This document shows, in pieces, positions 1 to 8,781 of a DNA stretch of 24,476 nucleotides. The stretch is from NCBI GenBank assembly GCA_046724555.1, contig JBKOWU010000365.1, forward strand, positions 1-24,476. Direction: 5' to 3'. This stretch comes from JAFAQB01 sp046724555. Lineage in GTDB: Archaea > Thermoproteota > Nitrososphaeria > Nitrososphaerales > Nitrososphaeraceae. The position numbers and the translations under genes were made by a program. The stretch's first letter is position 1; each line of letters begins with the position of its first letter. The notes under the pieces were generated by a model, which worked only from the letters and a program-made list of their open reading frames with translations, was not told the origin of the DNA and did no database searches.

Positions 1-1820
1 AGAGAATCCATATCAATTTCACCCTGTCTTCCAAAACATTGTACCTCTATGTCTCGTATCTTTTCTTTCAAGTCTATCCTTGATATGCCAATGTTAAACA
101 TAGCAGCATAATCTGATGCTTTCATTGAAATCATCTTCAGGGCCCATGACCTGAGACTTAGTGCAACAAAACCATCCCTGTTAAATATAGATGATCTAAT
201 ATTTTCTATTATGCTCAAGTATTTTGAAGCATCTTCTAATTCTGCAAGGATCTTTTTCGATGTATCTATAGTTTCTTTTGCTTCCTGAACAGATCTTTGT
301 GTCACTCCAATTCTTGTGTTGATCTCCAGTAGTTGATTTGAGAGTCTGGTGCGATTGAGCTTTGCATCTGTGTATCCTTGTACCTTTAGATCTTTTACTT
401 GCTCTCTTATTTCTGTAATTTTTTCAGCTAGAGACTTCGAAAAATCATCTATACTCAACTTCATGGGATCTTCTTCTACCTTGGTAACGCTCTTTGGAAG
501 TTTGGATAAACCAGATCTCTTCTGATCAAGTTCTTGCTCCAACTTTTCTATTTCATGAATAGATGTAATATAATTTGTTGCTAGAAAATTTTCTGCAGCA
601 TTAAGTTTCTTTTCCTTTTCTTCAAGATAAGATTCTTCTTTCTTTAGTTTGACCCTTTCCGCAACCAGATTCGTTTGATCATCTATTTTTGTTGTTATAT
701 CTTTTTGGATATGATTTAAGTCGAATATCTTGTTTATTGTAGAGATAGGCGAGGCGCACACAGGGCATTTACCATCCTTGATTTCTAATCTTTTACTACA
801 CTCTAACAGTCCCTTTAGTCTACCTGATTCTCCTTCATTATGAAGTATTTTCTGTTGTACATCGTCAATCTCTGCTTTTACCATTTGAAGGTTAATTTTA
901 ATCTCTTCTCTCTCTGAGACTATTTGTATCGATTTACGACTCTCTTTGGTAATACGCTCGAGTTTTACAATATCGCTTGAAATACAGTCCCTTTTTTCGT
1001 TCACATACTTTATAAGAGCATTCTCTATTGCGTTTAGCTCCCGTGTTCGCAAAATTAATGGTTCAATACGTTCAATTTCTCTTTCAAGTGCAAGCAACTT
1101 TGTATTTATCTCATTACTTTGATTTTTTAGCTGTTTGAAAAGTTGTTCTGCGTCATAAAGATCAGTCACTTTTTTATCTATCGCCTTTTTTATTGATTCG
1201 ATTTGTTTATCATCGAATCCGCCGTTGTGATCGCGTAATCTTTCACGAAAGCCATTAATGATATCATTCATAGTATGATACGCAAGATCCAGTCTATCAA
1301 TACCTATCAAACCGTTTAGAAGTTCCTTGAATTCCTTAGGTTGAGTTTCAATTATCTTGTTAAGCTCTCCCTGTTGAATGATTCCTGCAATTCTTAACTT
1401 CTTATAATTCATCCCCACTATCTTAGCAATCTCTGCACTCATTGATTCACCAAATTGCTTCCGTTCACCAGAAATTATAATCCGTTTATTGTTAACACTG
1501 TTAGCCGCATTGTTAGCGTCTGACATCAGCTCAAATTTTGCTGAGGTAGACTGTCCAGAACTTCCTATTTGTCTGCATGCAACATACTCCCGTGAGCCTA
1601 TAGAAAAATTAAGGCTTACGGATGATGATTGACATCCTCTTCGTACTAGATTCTTATTTGATTTTCTTGTATGTTCTCCAAATAGAGCAAATGTTATCGC
1701 ATCAATGATACTTGATTTACCTGAACCGTTATGTCCTACGAAAATTGTAATTCCTCTATTGAAGGTTAATGTAGTATCACTGTGTGAAATGAAGTTATGC
1801 AATTTTATGTCTTTTATCAC
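1..1820 (-). CDS. rad50: Rad50 DNA double-strand-break repair ATPase, N-terminal ~606 residues (3' end beyond window)
   Basis: SMC-like ATPase that works with Mre11 to tether and resect DNA double-strand ends. Translating the minus strand from the GTG at 1820-1818 gives an unbroken frame to position 1. The N-terminus reads VIKDIKLHNF, followed by a Walker A loop GHNGSGKSS (residues about 29-37). A Q-loop-like stretch IIQQGELNKIIE lies near residue 140, then a long Lys/Glu-rich coiled coil. The zinc hook CPVC is at residues 352-355 (bases about 756-767), and the returning coiled coil runs off the window edge. The C-terminal Walker B/signature half is therefore not visible. The GTG is preferred because an in-frame stop lies just upstream and it gives the family N-terminus. 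It begins 15 nt after the mre11 stop, so the two are almost certainly co-transcribed. Confidence 0.95.
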   Translation of the reverse strand, partial: MIKDIKLHNFISHSDTTLTFNRGITIFVGHNGSGKSSIIDAITFALFGEHTRKSNKNLVRRGCQSSSVSLNFSIGSREYVACRQIGSSGQSTSAKFELMSDANNAANSVNNKRIIISGERKQFGESMSAEIAKIVGMNYKKLRIAGIIQQGELNKIIETQPKEFKELLNGLIGIDRLDLAYHTMNDIINGFRERLRDHNGGFDDKQIESIKKAIDKKVTDLYDAEQLFKQLKNQSNEINTKLLALEREIERIEPLILRTRELNAIENALIKYVNEKRDCISSDIVKLERITKESRKSIQIVSEREEIKINLQMVKAEIDDVQQKILHNEGESGRLKGLLECSKRLEIKDGKCPVCASPISTINKIFDLNHIQKDITTKIDDQTNLVAERVKLKKEESYLEEKEKKLNAAENFLATNYITSIHEIEKLEQELDQKRSGLSKLPKSVTKVEEDPMKLSIDDFSKSLAEKITEIREQVKDLKVQGYTDAKLNRTRLSNQLLEINTRIGVTQRSVQEAKETIDTSKKILAELEDASKYLSIIENIRSSIFNRDGFVALSLRSWALKMISMKASDYAAMFNIGISRIDLKEKIRDIEVQCFGRQGEIDMDS

Positions 1821-1835
1821 ACGATGACATCTCCA

Positions 1836-3008
1836 TCAACTATCATGACTATGTTGTTTAGTATTATTGTAAGCTTTCCACAGAAAGTCTAATGTGGCAC
1901 TTGCATCTCCACGGCCTGCCATAGGCAGTATCTCATTAAGCACAAGTGATGCTAAATGGTCAGATTTTAATACTTCCTTTACAAGCCTTTCCAGTTCATT
2001 ATCGATATCAACTGGTCTTTCATCATAAACTAACGGAGATGAGCCTTGTTCTTCTATCGGTTTCCACATATAATGCAGACAAGAGTCATTTAGTTTTAAA
2101 AGTTGTGAAGCAACAACTTTAGAATCAATTTGCTTTCCTAGTATCTTTAACATCACCACTGGTTTCTTATCATGGTTCCGGGTTTCTTTGATGATATCGT
2201 TTAATTCTTCTGCAATTGATTTATAGCTAACCTTGAAAACTAACTGTGATCTTCTTTTATCTAATTTGACCCAGTTGGTTTCTACTTCTTGGGAAGATAT
2301 ATCTGTTAGAAAAAATCCTTTCTCAACTTGCTTAATTCCCTCACTTGGTGTCAGATCAATAGAACCAGGATAAGATATTAACCCATCAAGATAATCAAAT
2401 CTCTTTTCAATATGATCATGGTAATGACCCATAGCATAATAGTCAATTCCTCTTGGGAGATCAGTGGAATTTAATTCTCCTGCGAAACTGTTAAAGTCCG
2501 TAAGACCCTGATGCAGAACTAGAATATTCTTGATACTCCTTCCTCCGTTGCCACTTTCCTTATTTTGTTTTGCTTTTTTTTCTGTCGTCTTGAATTGCTG
2601 TAATATACTTTCAATGTTGCTTTTTCTTTCTTTATTAAAACCGAAAATTGCTACGTTGTCATGCAGTCTAGGTTCATTTTCCTTTAACCTTGTCGCCAAA
2701 CCAAGGTTGTGGAAGACATAAGGAATTGGAATGTCCTGCATTCTATTAATATCATGTTCCCCAAGGATGAAGTAAACAGGAATAGATTTTTCCTTGAGTT
2801 TTTTGAGCTGATTTGCTAATTTGATTATTGATGATCCATTTGGTCGTGGAGTATGAAAAATATCCCCTGCTAGAATGATTAGTCGAGCATGCTCCGATAT
2901 TGATTTATCTATTGCTTCTTCGAATACCTCATAAATGTCTTCTTCCCTATCTTGCAGATTGAACTGAGAGTATCCAAGATGAATATCTGAAATATGGGAA
3001 ATTAACAA
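1836..3008 (-). CDS. mre11: Mre11 DNA repair exonuclease/endonuclease
   Basis: Manganese-dependent nuclease of the calcineurin-like phosphoesterase fold, partner of Rad50 in end resection. Visible motifs are HISDIHLG (D8, H10), LAGDIFH (D49), GEHD (residues 83-86), LVLHQGL (H166) and GHYHDH (H195, H197). The length of 390 aa is normal for archaeal Mre11. Counting from this start puts D8, H10 and D49 at the numbering I recall for Pyrococcus Mre11, which supports the TTG start at 3008-3006; no ATG/GTG in frame fits. The metal-site Asn of the usual GNHD motif is Glu84 here. A TATA-like GATATAATTC about 20-25 bp upstream of the TTG suggests a leaderless transcript despite herA lying upstream on the same strand. 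rad50 follows after 15 nt. Confidence 0.96.
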   Translation of the reverse strand: MLISHISDIHLGYSQFNLQDREEDIYEVFEEAIDKSISEHARLIILAGDIFHTPRPNGSSIIKLANQLKKLKEKSIPVYFILGEHDINRMQDIPIPYVFHNLGLATRLKENEPRLHDNVAIFGFNKERKSNIESILQQFKTTEKKAKQNKESGNGGRSIKNILVLHQGLTDFNSFAGELNSTDLPRGIDYYAMGHYHDHIEKRFDYLDGLISYPGSIDLTPSEGIKQVEKGFFLTDISSQEVETNWVKLDKRRSQLVFKVSYKSIAEELNDIIKETRNHDKKPVVMLKILGKQIDSKVVASQLLKLNDSCLHYMWKPIEEQGSSPLVYDERPVDIDNELERLVKEVLKSDHLASLVLNEILPMAGRGDASATLDFLWKAYNNTKQHSHDS

Positions 3009-3026
3009 ATGAACCAGCCGTAGAAT

Positions 3027-3036
3027 TATATCACAT
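3027..3036 (-). promoter_or_regulatory. TATA-like box upstream of mre11
   Basis: On the minus strand the 213-bp gap between herA and mre11 contains GATATAATTC, centred about 23 bp before the TTG start. That is the distance expected for a leaderless archaeal transcript. It implies mre11-rad50 can be transcribed separately from herA. Inference from spacing and AT composition only. Confidence 0.35.
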
Positions 3037-3221
3037 AACAGTATATCTGTTTTGATATTATGATGCTCATCATGATGATATTTGAACCTAGAGTATGTAT
3101 TTTCCTGCTATAGTTATTATTATTATTACCATTGCTATGGATTACTAAATGATTCATACTGTAGATAATAAGAACCTGTTTAAACCTGGCTACCAATAGA
3201 CAACATGAGAAATAGGTTATC

Positions 3222-4769
3222 CTAGTCGTAGACATATCCTTCTCTAATATAGGATTGGGTTGGCTCTCTAGCCATTTCCTCGTGAAGTCGATTGCTTTTC
3301 CATTCTGCTACCGGATCAGGATCGGCTCCCATCCATCTGTCCTTTGCTTCGTCAATTTTGGCAAATGATGGTAAATTCACCCACTGCCCCACTAAAAGAG
3401 CTTCGCCTGGATTAAGAGATGTAAGCTGCTCTGTGAGATTAGTGGTCAACGACTCACTGGTGGAGGCTATCTGGGTTTGGTCTTCTTGTTGTACAACTTT
3501 CATTATTGCCAATGAGCCTAGCTGACTCAATACATTCGAATCAATAGAGCGAGGGCGCTGAGAAACGACTATCAAACCCACACCAAATTTTCTCCCCTCT
3601 CGTGCAACTTTTGCAGCAAAATATTTCGTATCAGTGTATTCTTGTTTTGGAATGAATACATGAGCTTCTTCAACCACCACTAGTATAGGACTTTTGAATC
3701 TAACAAAACCACTTCCTTCACTATGTATTTGATTTTTTGCATTTTTCCGATCGGATAGAAGAGATTCTAAATAGAATGATATTGCTATATTTGCCTGTTT
3801 CTCGTTTAGCTCAAGTAAGCTGATTATATTAATTTTACCTTCCTTTATCATCGCGACGGGATCAGCGGCATCTGCATGCAGTATATTACTGAGTCTTCTC
3901 CGTGCTTCCTTGACCTTATCTCTGACCCGCTCTGCAGATGATTTATTACGCTTTTCTAGATGTTCTAAGTTTTTTATATTTTCTTCTAAAGTTTGCCAAA
4001 AGTCATCTCCTGTCTTCTTCTTGAGGTCATCATCGAATACCTTTGACAATATAGTTTTCTGAATGTCAGCAATATCTCTGATTTCTATAACATCTGCAAA
4101 TTTATCAGCTGATAATAATCTTGGATTTATTTTAGCTGGGATCAAATTTGCATTCCTAATTCTGAGACCTTTGTAGTCATCATGGTAATCGAAAATGACC
4201 ATTGTTCCAGGAATTTGTGATACTGCTTTTGCGATCAATGTGACAACATTGCTTTTACCCATCCCTGTCATGGCAAGGATACCAAGGTGTCTTGTAGCCA
4301 CCTTATTTATGTTAATTTTGACACCGACATCTTTCTGCCTAAGTAATGTTCCAACTCTTAGCCACTCATCATTTGTTGGATTGAAAATACTTTCTAACTC
4401 ATCAGGCTTTGCCTCGAAAACGTCTGTGCCTGGTAGAGGAGGAATTTCTGGAAGTATTGTCTGGCATTTTTTTAATTCTTCCAAAAGGCCTAAAATTTTG
4501 ACATTTGCTTTGTAGCTCTTATCCCGTTTATTTTTAGATGCAACTTGTTTGCTTTCCATTGCCTCTTGAAAGTTGGAAATATTGTCACTAAGAGCATCAC
4601 TTTTAATTGAAGATGATTCAATAACCCCCAAAATTTTTTTTTGCTGTGAGTTTAGAATCATAATGTATTCGCCAAGACTTACCGGTCGCCTTGCTTCAAA
4701 AGTTATTTGATCTGGTCTAGTAGGTCCCACTACTATACCTAGTTCTAATGGACCGTCATAGCCACTCAT
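3222..4769 (-). CDS. herA: HerA hexameric DNA helicase/translocase (FtsK-HerA family ATPase)
   Basis: ATP-driven double-stranded DNA translocase that works with the NurA nuclease and Mre11-Rad50 to make 3' overhangs at breaks. Length is 515 aa, typical for HerA. The N-terminal about 150 residues form the HAS-barrel region. Walker A is MTGMGKSN (167-174). Walker B is ILVVVEEAH with the catalytic EEAH at 367-370. It is followed by conserved R390/R393 (ARxGRKFGVG, candidate arginine finger) and VSQRPRSID (402-410). The ATG at 4769 has GGAG about ten bases upstream. Its stop is 213 bp before mre11 on the same strand, the usual archaeal herA-mre11-rad50 order. No nurA is visible; it could lie beyond position 1, after rad50. 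Confidence 0.95.
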   Translation of the reverse strand: MSGYDGPLELGIVVGPTRPDQITFEARRPVSLGEYIMILNSQQKKILGVIESSSIKSDALSDNISNFQEAMESKQVASKNKRDKSYKANVKILGLLEELKKCQTILPEIPPLPGTDVFEAKPDELESIFNPTNDEWLRVGTLLRQKDVGVKININKVATRHLGILAMTGMGKSNVVTLIAKAVSQIPGTMVIFDYHDDYKGLRIRNANLIPAKINPRLLSADKFADVIEIRDIADIQKTILSKVFDDDLKKKTGDDFWQTLEENIKNLEHLEKRNKSSAERVRDKVKEARRRLSNILHADAADPVAMIKEGKINIISLLELNEKQANIAISFYLESLLSDRKNAKNQIHSEGSGFVRFKSPILVVVEEAHVFIPKQEYTDTKYFAAKVAREGRKFGVGLIVVSQRPRSIDSNVLSQLGSLAIMKVVQQEDQTQIASTSESLTTNLTEQLTSLNPGEALLVGQWVNLPSFAKIDEAKDRWMGADPDPVAEWKSNRLHEEMAREPTQSYIREGYVYD

Positions 4770-5052
4770 TTTTTAGAACTCCGATAGCATCTTTATTTTC
4801 GCGTATTTTACTGATGAACAAAAAAACATGTATTTGGATTACTAGAAGCTACTTTAAAAAATTGACGATGATGAAAATATCCTAATATATTATTGATAAA
4901 CCTCTCGATGTCTTTTATTAATAAGTATATAAATAGATAAATCATATACCACTTTTGTATTATCTATGTATCACTCTTAGTTGAAATTCCGTTTTTTGTT
5001 ACTACTATTAGAAATAATATAATATAATGCAACGAAATTCATATACTATGAA

Positions 5053-6108
5053 TTAGGTTAATAGTTCTTTAATGCGCCGTTTTCCATTTGCGAGTTTTAT
5101 TTCATGTGCTATCCTCCTTCCCATGCTCATGGATTGAGGATAAATTAATCCCGAATAAGGAGAGCCATCAAGATAAAGATTTGTTCCTGCAACGATCCTT
5201 GCTGAAAACTCAAAAGTAATGAAGTTTCCATCTCTGTCATATACACCCTCAAGGCAAAAAGGTCCATTCATCCCTGGCGGGACAAGACGTTTTGCTGCAT
5301 CTACAAATCTTTCTCCCATTGCGTATACTTCACCTAATAGAGACTCTCTTAAGACTATAGGTATATTACCCACAACGTTATAGGAAGGCTCCACTTCTAT
5401 ACCCATCTGTTGTCTAGAGGGAATTCTGCCTATACCGTCGATATCAGATTCATACCTTCTATCTACCCCCATAAGTTCAATATTCCTAGTGATAGGAGAA
5501 TAAAAATATTGTAAATATGCTGGCACACCCATGACGTATTCCTGTATATACAGGTCATCTTCGCTATTAATTTTCTTTTGGTTCACTAGCTTTCTAGCAC
5601 CCTCTTCAAATGTCTCTTTATTCCATGCAAGGAAGTAACCTCGTCCTCCTGCGGCTCCATGCAATTTGACAATTGATAATCGCTCTATGTCATTTTTGGA
5701 TTTGACAGGTTTTGGAGTTTTCAATTTTGCTTCTTCCATTAACTTCTGTTTTAGATTTCTATCAGATTCCCATCGTAGAATCCATTTATTTCCAAAAAAT
5801 GGAACATTGATACTTTCAATCTGTTCACTGCTCATATAAGCAACTAATGTACCAATAGGAATAACTATTGAATTAGTTTGATTCAGGCGTTTTTGACAAA
5901 ATTGTTCCGAAATTTCACTAAAATTGTCTACCATGATCATATCGTCAATGAAATTAAATCTTCTGTACAGACTAGACCTAGACTTCTCACATATTAGCAA
6001 TGTACGAAAACCTTCATCTTTTGCACCTTTTAATACTTGTAGAGAGCAATGGGAGCCAAGAGTGGCTATGGTATATCTTTTCTTATTTATGGTTTTTTTT
6101 CTTTCCAA
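5053..6108 (-). CDS. purP: PurP, formate-dependent FAICAR synthetase (de novo purine synthesis)
   Basis: ATP-grasp enzyme of archaeal purine biosynthesis that formylates AICAR to FAICAR with free formate and ATP. It replaces the folate-dependent PurH transformylase. The sequence shows the family N-terminus TLGSHCSLQVLKGAKDEGF, then KWILRWESDRNLKQ, the ATP-grasp stretch KLHGAAGGRGYF, QEYVMGVPAYLQYFYSP and LMGVDRRYESDIDGIGR. The C-terminal metal/ATP site is FCLEGVYDRDGNFITFEFSAR. At 351 aa it is full length. The only usable start is TTG at 6108, because an in-frame TGA lies five codons upstream. It is divergent from the AlaX-like gene across a 73-bp AT-rich spacer that must hold both promoters. 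Confidence 0.95.
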   Translation of the reverse strand: MERKKTINKKRYTIATLGSHCSLQVLKGAKDEGFRTLLICEKSRSSLYRRFNFIDDMIMVDNFSEISEQFCQKRLNQTNSIVIPIGTLVAYMSSEQIESINVPFFGNKWILRWESDRNLKQKLMEEAKLKTPKPVKSKNDIERLSIVKLHGAAGGRGYFLAWNKETFEEGARKLVNQKKINSEDDLYIQEYVMGVPAYLQYFYSPITRNIELMGVDRRYESDIDGIGRIPSRQQMGIEVEPSYNVVGNIPIVLRESLLGEVYAMGERFVDAAKRLVPPGMNGPFCLEGVYDRDGNFITFEFSARIVAGTNLYLDGSPYSGLIYPQSMSMGRRIAHEIKLANGKRRIKELLT

Positions 6109-6181
6109 GATATAATTTCACAATCCTGTTAAATTAAAATACTTCGCAACTGATATACTAGATAAAATAGATGAATGAAAT

Positions 6182-7117
6182 GTGCAAAACAAATTAGCCC
6201 ATACTGCCGAGCACGCTTTTATAGGATGGTTGCAGAGGTTACTTAGTCGAACCATAAAAGTTACGAAGGTGGAGCATCGAAAGACCGACAATAGTGTTTT
6301 TATATCCATTGCTCAACTTGATTTAGATCTAATATTTACAGCAGCATATGAAGTTAATTCTCTGATAACGAATGGAAGAAAAATTGTGGTTCATTCATTT
6401 GAGACATTAGGTGAAGCTAAAAAAGCATTTCCTACTATGCGTGCAAATGAGGAAAGAATAAAAAACTCTAATCCTGTAAGGGTAGTAGAGATCAAAGATC
6501 ATGACATATCTGCATGTGCTATGGAGCATACAGAGAATCTGTATAATTGCGGACTTTTCCTCATAACAGGTCTATCTAAGAATGGCGACGAATACGAAGT
6601 AAAGTTTGTAGTAGGCAAAGAGGCTCGAGAAGCGGCAATTACACTATGTGCAAAGATCGCGAGGATTTGTGGTGAAATCGGTGCAAATTCAAACACAATT
6701 GAAAATAGTGTGAGAAAATTAAAAACGGAAAGTAATATCAACCATAACAAACTAAAAAGACTGACTAGAGAAAAACTAAGTGCAATCATGCCAGTCATTA
6801 ACAAAAATGGCATAGTATTTATTCAAGGAATATTTTCTGATTTGGAAGATGAAGAGATTCGTAAATTTGTAAGTACAAAATTAGCTGAATCGAAAAATAC
6901 AGTCATATTCATTGCTAATCAAGAAAGCGATTCTGACATGAATTCTAATATAGTATTTGCAAGAACAGAAGAGATGTTGGATTTAGACTGCAATCAGTTA
7001 TTCAAGCAGATCTGCGGCGCTGATGGACGAGGAGGAGGCAAGGCTAATTTTATTTTAGGAGTAGTAAAGAATGAAAGATTACAAGGGATCATAAATGAAA
7101 TTGCAAATCAATTATAA
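6182..7117 (+). CDS. AlaX-like alanyl-tRNA editing protein with C-terminal DHHA1 domain
   Basis: Predicted stand-alone editing hydrolase that clears mischarged tRNA(Ala) in trans. The second-additional domain of AlaRS/ThrRS is recognisable from its zinc ligands HTAEH (H7, H11) and CAMEH (C112, H116). Residues about 190-311 end in ADGRGGGKANFILGVV (GGGK at 284-287), the DHHA1/C-Ala signature found at the end of alanyl-tRNA synthetases. There is no class II synthetase core, so it cannot aminoacylate. The frame opens at GTG 6182 and places the HxxxH motif almost at the N-terminus. This means the glycine-rich N-terminal barrel of AlaX-M/L forms is missing. It is divergent from purP and convergent with dph2. 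Confidence 0.85.
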   Translation: MQNKLAHTAEHAFIGWLQRLLSRTIKVTKVEHRKTDNSVFISIAQLDLDLIFTAAYEVNSLITNGRKIVVHSFETLGEAKKAFPTMRANEERIKNSNPVRVVEIKDHDISACAMEHTENLYNCGLFLITGLSKNGDEYEVKFVVGKEAREAAITLCAKIARICGEIGANSNTIENSVRKLKTESNINHNKLKRLTREKLSAIMPVINKNGIVFIQGIFSDLEDEEIRKFVSTKLAESKNTVIFIANQESDSDMNSNIVFARTEEMLDLDCNQLFKQICGADGRGGGKANFILGVVKNERLQGIINEIANQL

Positions 7118-7156
7118 AAAGTACTTTTGCATTGTATGTATTGATGATGTCATTTA

Positions 7157-7168
7157 AGCATATATGCT
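7157..7168. other. Perfect 12-bp palindrome between convergent genes
   Basis: AGCATATATGCT sits in the 113-bp gap between the stop codons of the AlaX-like gene and dph2, flanked by ATTTA and AAAT. It could be a bidirectional terminator hairpin or a dimeric protein site; no T-run follows it. A shorter relative, AGCATATGCT, occurs at 8478-8487. Confidence 0.3.
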
Positions 7169-7230
7169 AAATCACTCTGCACTTGAACTAACGGGACTTA
7201 ATTGACAGGGAGTACCTTAACCAATGGGGT

Positions 7231-8238
7231 CTAAAGCCAGTGCTGACTTTTTAGAAAGTCGTCATCTATTGGCTCTTTTTTGAGTAATTTAATCAACGCC
7301 AGTGCCTGAGGAACCGAAAGCATTGGTCTTTTGAAATGGTTATCTATAGCTATTCTGGGACATGCAACCTGTATAAACGCATCTATTCCTCTAAAGACTT
7401 GAACGCGCTCTTCTGTAATATCGGTCAAGGCAATCAACTGTATCTTTTTGCCTAGCTGCTCAAATGATTTTTTCAATTCAAGTGCTTTGATGTGCGCAAA
7501 CTGACCTTCTTTCAGACCAATTATGATACCGATTCTCATTGCATCCAACGCTTTATATATTGATAAAATAGCCTTTTTCCTAAGGCTATCCGCAAATTCA
7601 TTAACAAGAGAATATTCTCCAAAATATGGATCCAGCATATACGTTGGTTTTCCTGTGGACATTGCCACACTTGCACAATGGAACATGCTTTGGCCAAGGA
7701 AAACATATGCATCGACCTCTTTTTGGCCAAAGTGGGCAGGATAAAACTCACAACCAAAAATTTGTGCATCTTTTAGCTGTCCTTTTCCTTTACCGATAAT
7801 TATATCATATCCATATTCTTCAAAAATCTTTTTGACAAAAGAAATCTGATAAAGATGTTGGCTGTTAGTTAGCAAAGAAATTGATTTGTAATTTTGCTCT
7901 CTTAAGCCTATTGCACATTTTCTTGCTACTTCGTCAAAATTGGCATCGTCGTATGCGTCTATCATTACTACTTTTTCACCAAATGTTTCCATTACCACAG
8001 TATGACCAATGTTAAACAGAATTTCTGCAGCCAGCATATCTGCTGCGTGGGTATTCAGATCACACGATCCCCAGCATGTATCTCCTATAACGTATGCAGG
8101 AATGTTAAACTGTTCTGAAATATCATTAGCAGTGTCTTGAATTTTTGGTATTAGTGCTTCAGGTCCATTAAGTGCTACAGAGTGTGGCTTCCTTTTAGCA
8201 ATGACTTCAAATATTCTTTTATTATCTATTTTTAGCAT
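7231..8238 (-). CDS. dph2: Dph2, diphthamide biosynthesis radical-SAM-type 3-amino-3-carboxypropyl transferase
   Basis: A [4Fe-4S] enzyme that transfers the 3-amino-3-carboxypropyl group of S-adenosylmethionine to a histidine of elongation factor 2, the first step of diphthamide synthesis. The three cluster cysteines are visible in GDTCWGSCD, IFGCEFYP and VACPRIAID. Counting from the ATG at 8238 they fall at 59, 163 and 293. The first two match the positions I recall for Pyrococcus Dph2 (59 and 163), which favours this ATG over the upstream TTG at 8265 that adds nine residues. GGTGG lies about 13 bases upstream. Other family landmarks are STGKPTYMLDPYFGE and the C-terminal PMLSVPQALALI. It is convergent with the AlaX-like gene. 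Confidence 0.93.
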   Translation of the reverse strand: MLKIDNKRIFEVIAKRKPHSVALNGPEALIPKIQDTANDISEQFNIPAYVIGDTCWGSCDLNTHAADMLAAEILFNIGHTVVMETFGEKVVMIDAYDDANFDEVARKCAIGLREQNYKSISLLTNSQHLYQISFVKKIFEEYGYDIIIGKGKGQLKDAQIFGCEFYPAHFGQKEVDAYVFLGQSMFHCASVAMSTGKPTYMLDPYFGEYSLVNEFADSLRKKAILSIYKALDAMRIGIIIGLKEGQFAHIKALELKKSFEQLGKKIQLIALTDITEERVQVFRGIDAFIQVACPRIAIDNHFKRPMLSVPQALALIKLLKKEPIDDDFLKSQHWL

Positions 8239-8781
8239 ATTTTTAATTATCCACCATTCAGACAAATATTCCGATATCGGATGATTTTTTCAAAAACAAG
8301 CAATTTTCATCAACACTCAGACGCATATCCTTATTAATCACTACTAAGATCTAAACTTATCGTCATTTTGATGCCATTTAAGCTTTCTGTACATATAGTG
8401 CCTTGTCAAATGCGATTTCGTAAGTTTCATGGTATTGTTTAATATATATTTAACATTACACGGTAAAAGATATGACTAGCATATGCTGCTCTTTCGCGGG
8501 TCAATGCCCTGCTAAATTGGTTATAAAATAAAAACTCTAACAAGTTGTTTTAGGCCTTGCTGCGATTACGGAAATGTTAAGGAGCTATTTATATGTCTCT
8601 GGATAGAAGCGTGTTTTCCTTCGAATTTGCTTTCTTTTTTGTCGAATCGTTTGTAAATCTGACAGCTTTGTTAACCTCTAGATTATAAATGGCCAATTTT
8701 AGGTATCTTTTCAAATTTATTGAATATGGTGATTTGTCTTTATTAGGTACTGTACGGTACCAATTAGCGTAAGTATATACC
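8239..8781. other. Divergent intergenic region between dph2 and the RecA-like gene
   Basis: About 540 bp with no convincing long gene. Visible elements are AT-rich TATA-like runs (TTTAATATATATTTAAC around 8438-8454), the palindrome AGCATATGCT at 8478-8487, and a near-palindrome GGTACTGTACGGTACC at about 8746-8761, some 20 bp before the RecA-like gene start (a possible operator). One micro-ORF has a Shine-Dalgarno sequence and is listed separately. No tRNA cloverleaf or C/D-box pair was found by eye. Confidence 0.4.
8593..8688 (+). CDS. Candidate 31-aa micro-ORF with Shine-Dalgarno
   Basis: The ATG at 8593 is preceded by AAGGAG eight bases upstream, an unusually good ribosome-binding site for this window. 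It opens a 31-residue hydrophobic, Phe-rich peptide (MSLDRSVFSFEFAFFF...). I recognise no family. It could be a leader or chance ORF upstream of the RecA-like gene at 8782. Confidence 0.2.
   Translation: MSLDRSVFSFEFAFFFVESFVNLTALLTSRL

Noticed and set aside
3026..3235. 69-aa minus-strand ORF between herA and mre11, overlapping the herA 3' end
   Set aside because: Composition is Asn/Ile/Ser-biased without pattern, it has no ribosome site, and it lies over the likely mre11 promoter; treated as chance.
4861..4900. Possible C/D-box small RNA (ATGATGA C-box-like sequence)
   Set aside because: No CTGA D box at the needed distance downstream.
8472..8531. 19-codon ORF MTSICCSFAGQCPAKLVIK with a TATA-like run upstream
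   Set aside because: Too short to judge; three cysteines alone are not enough support.
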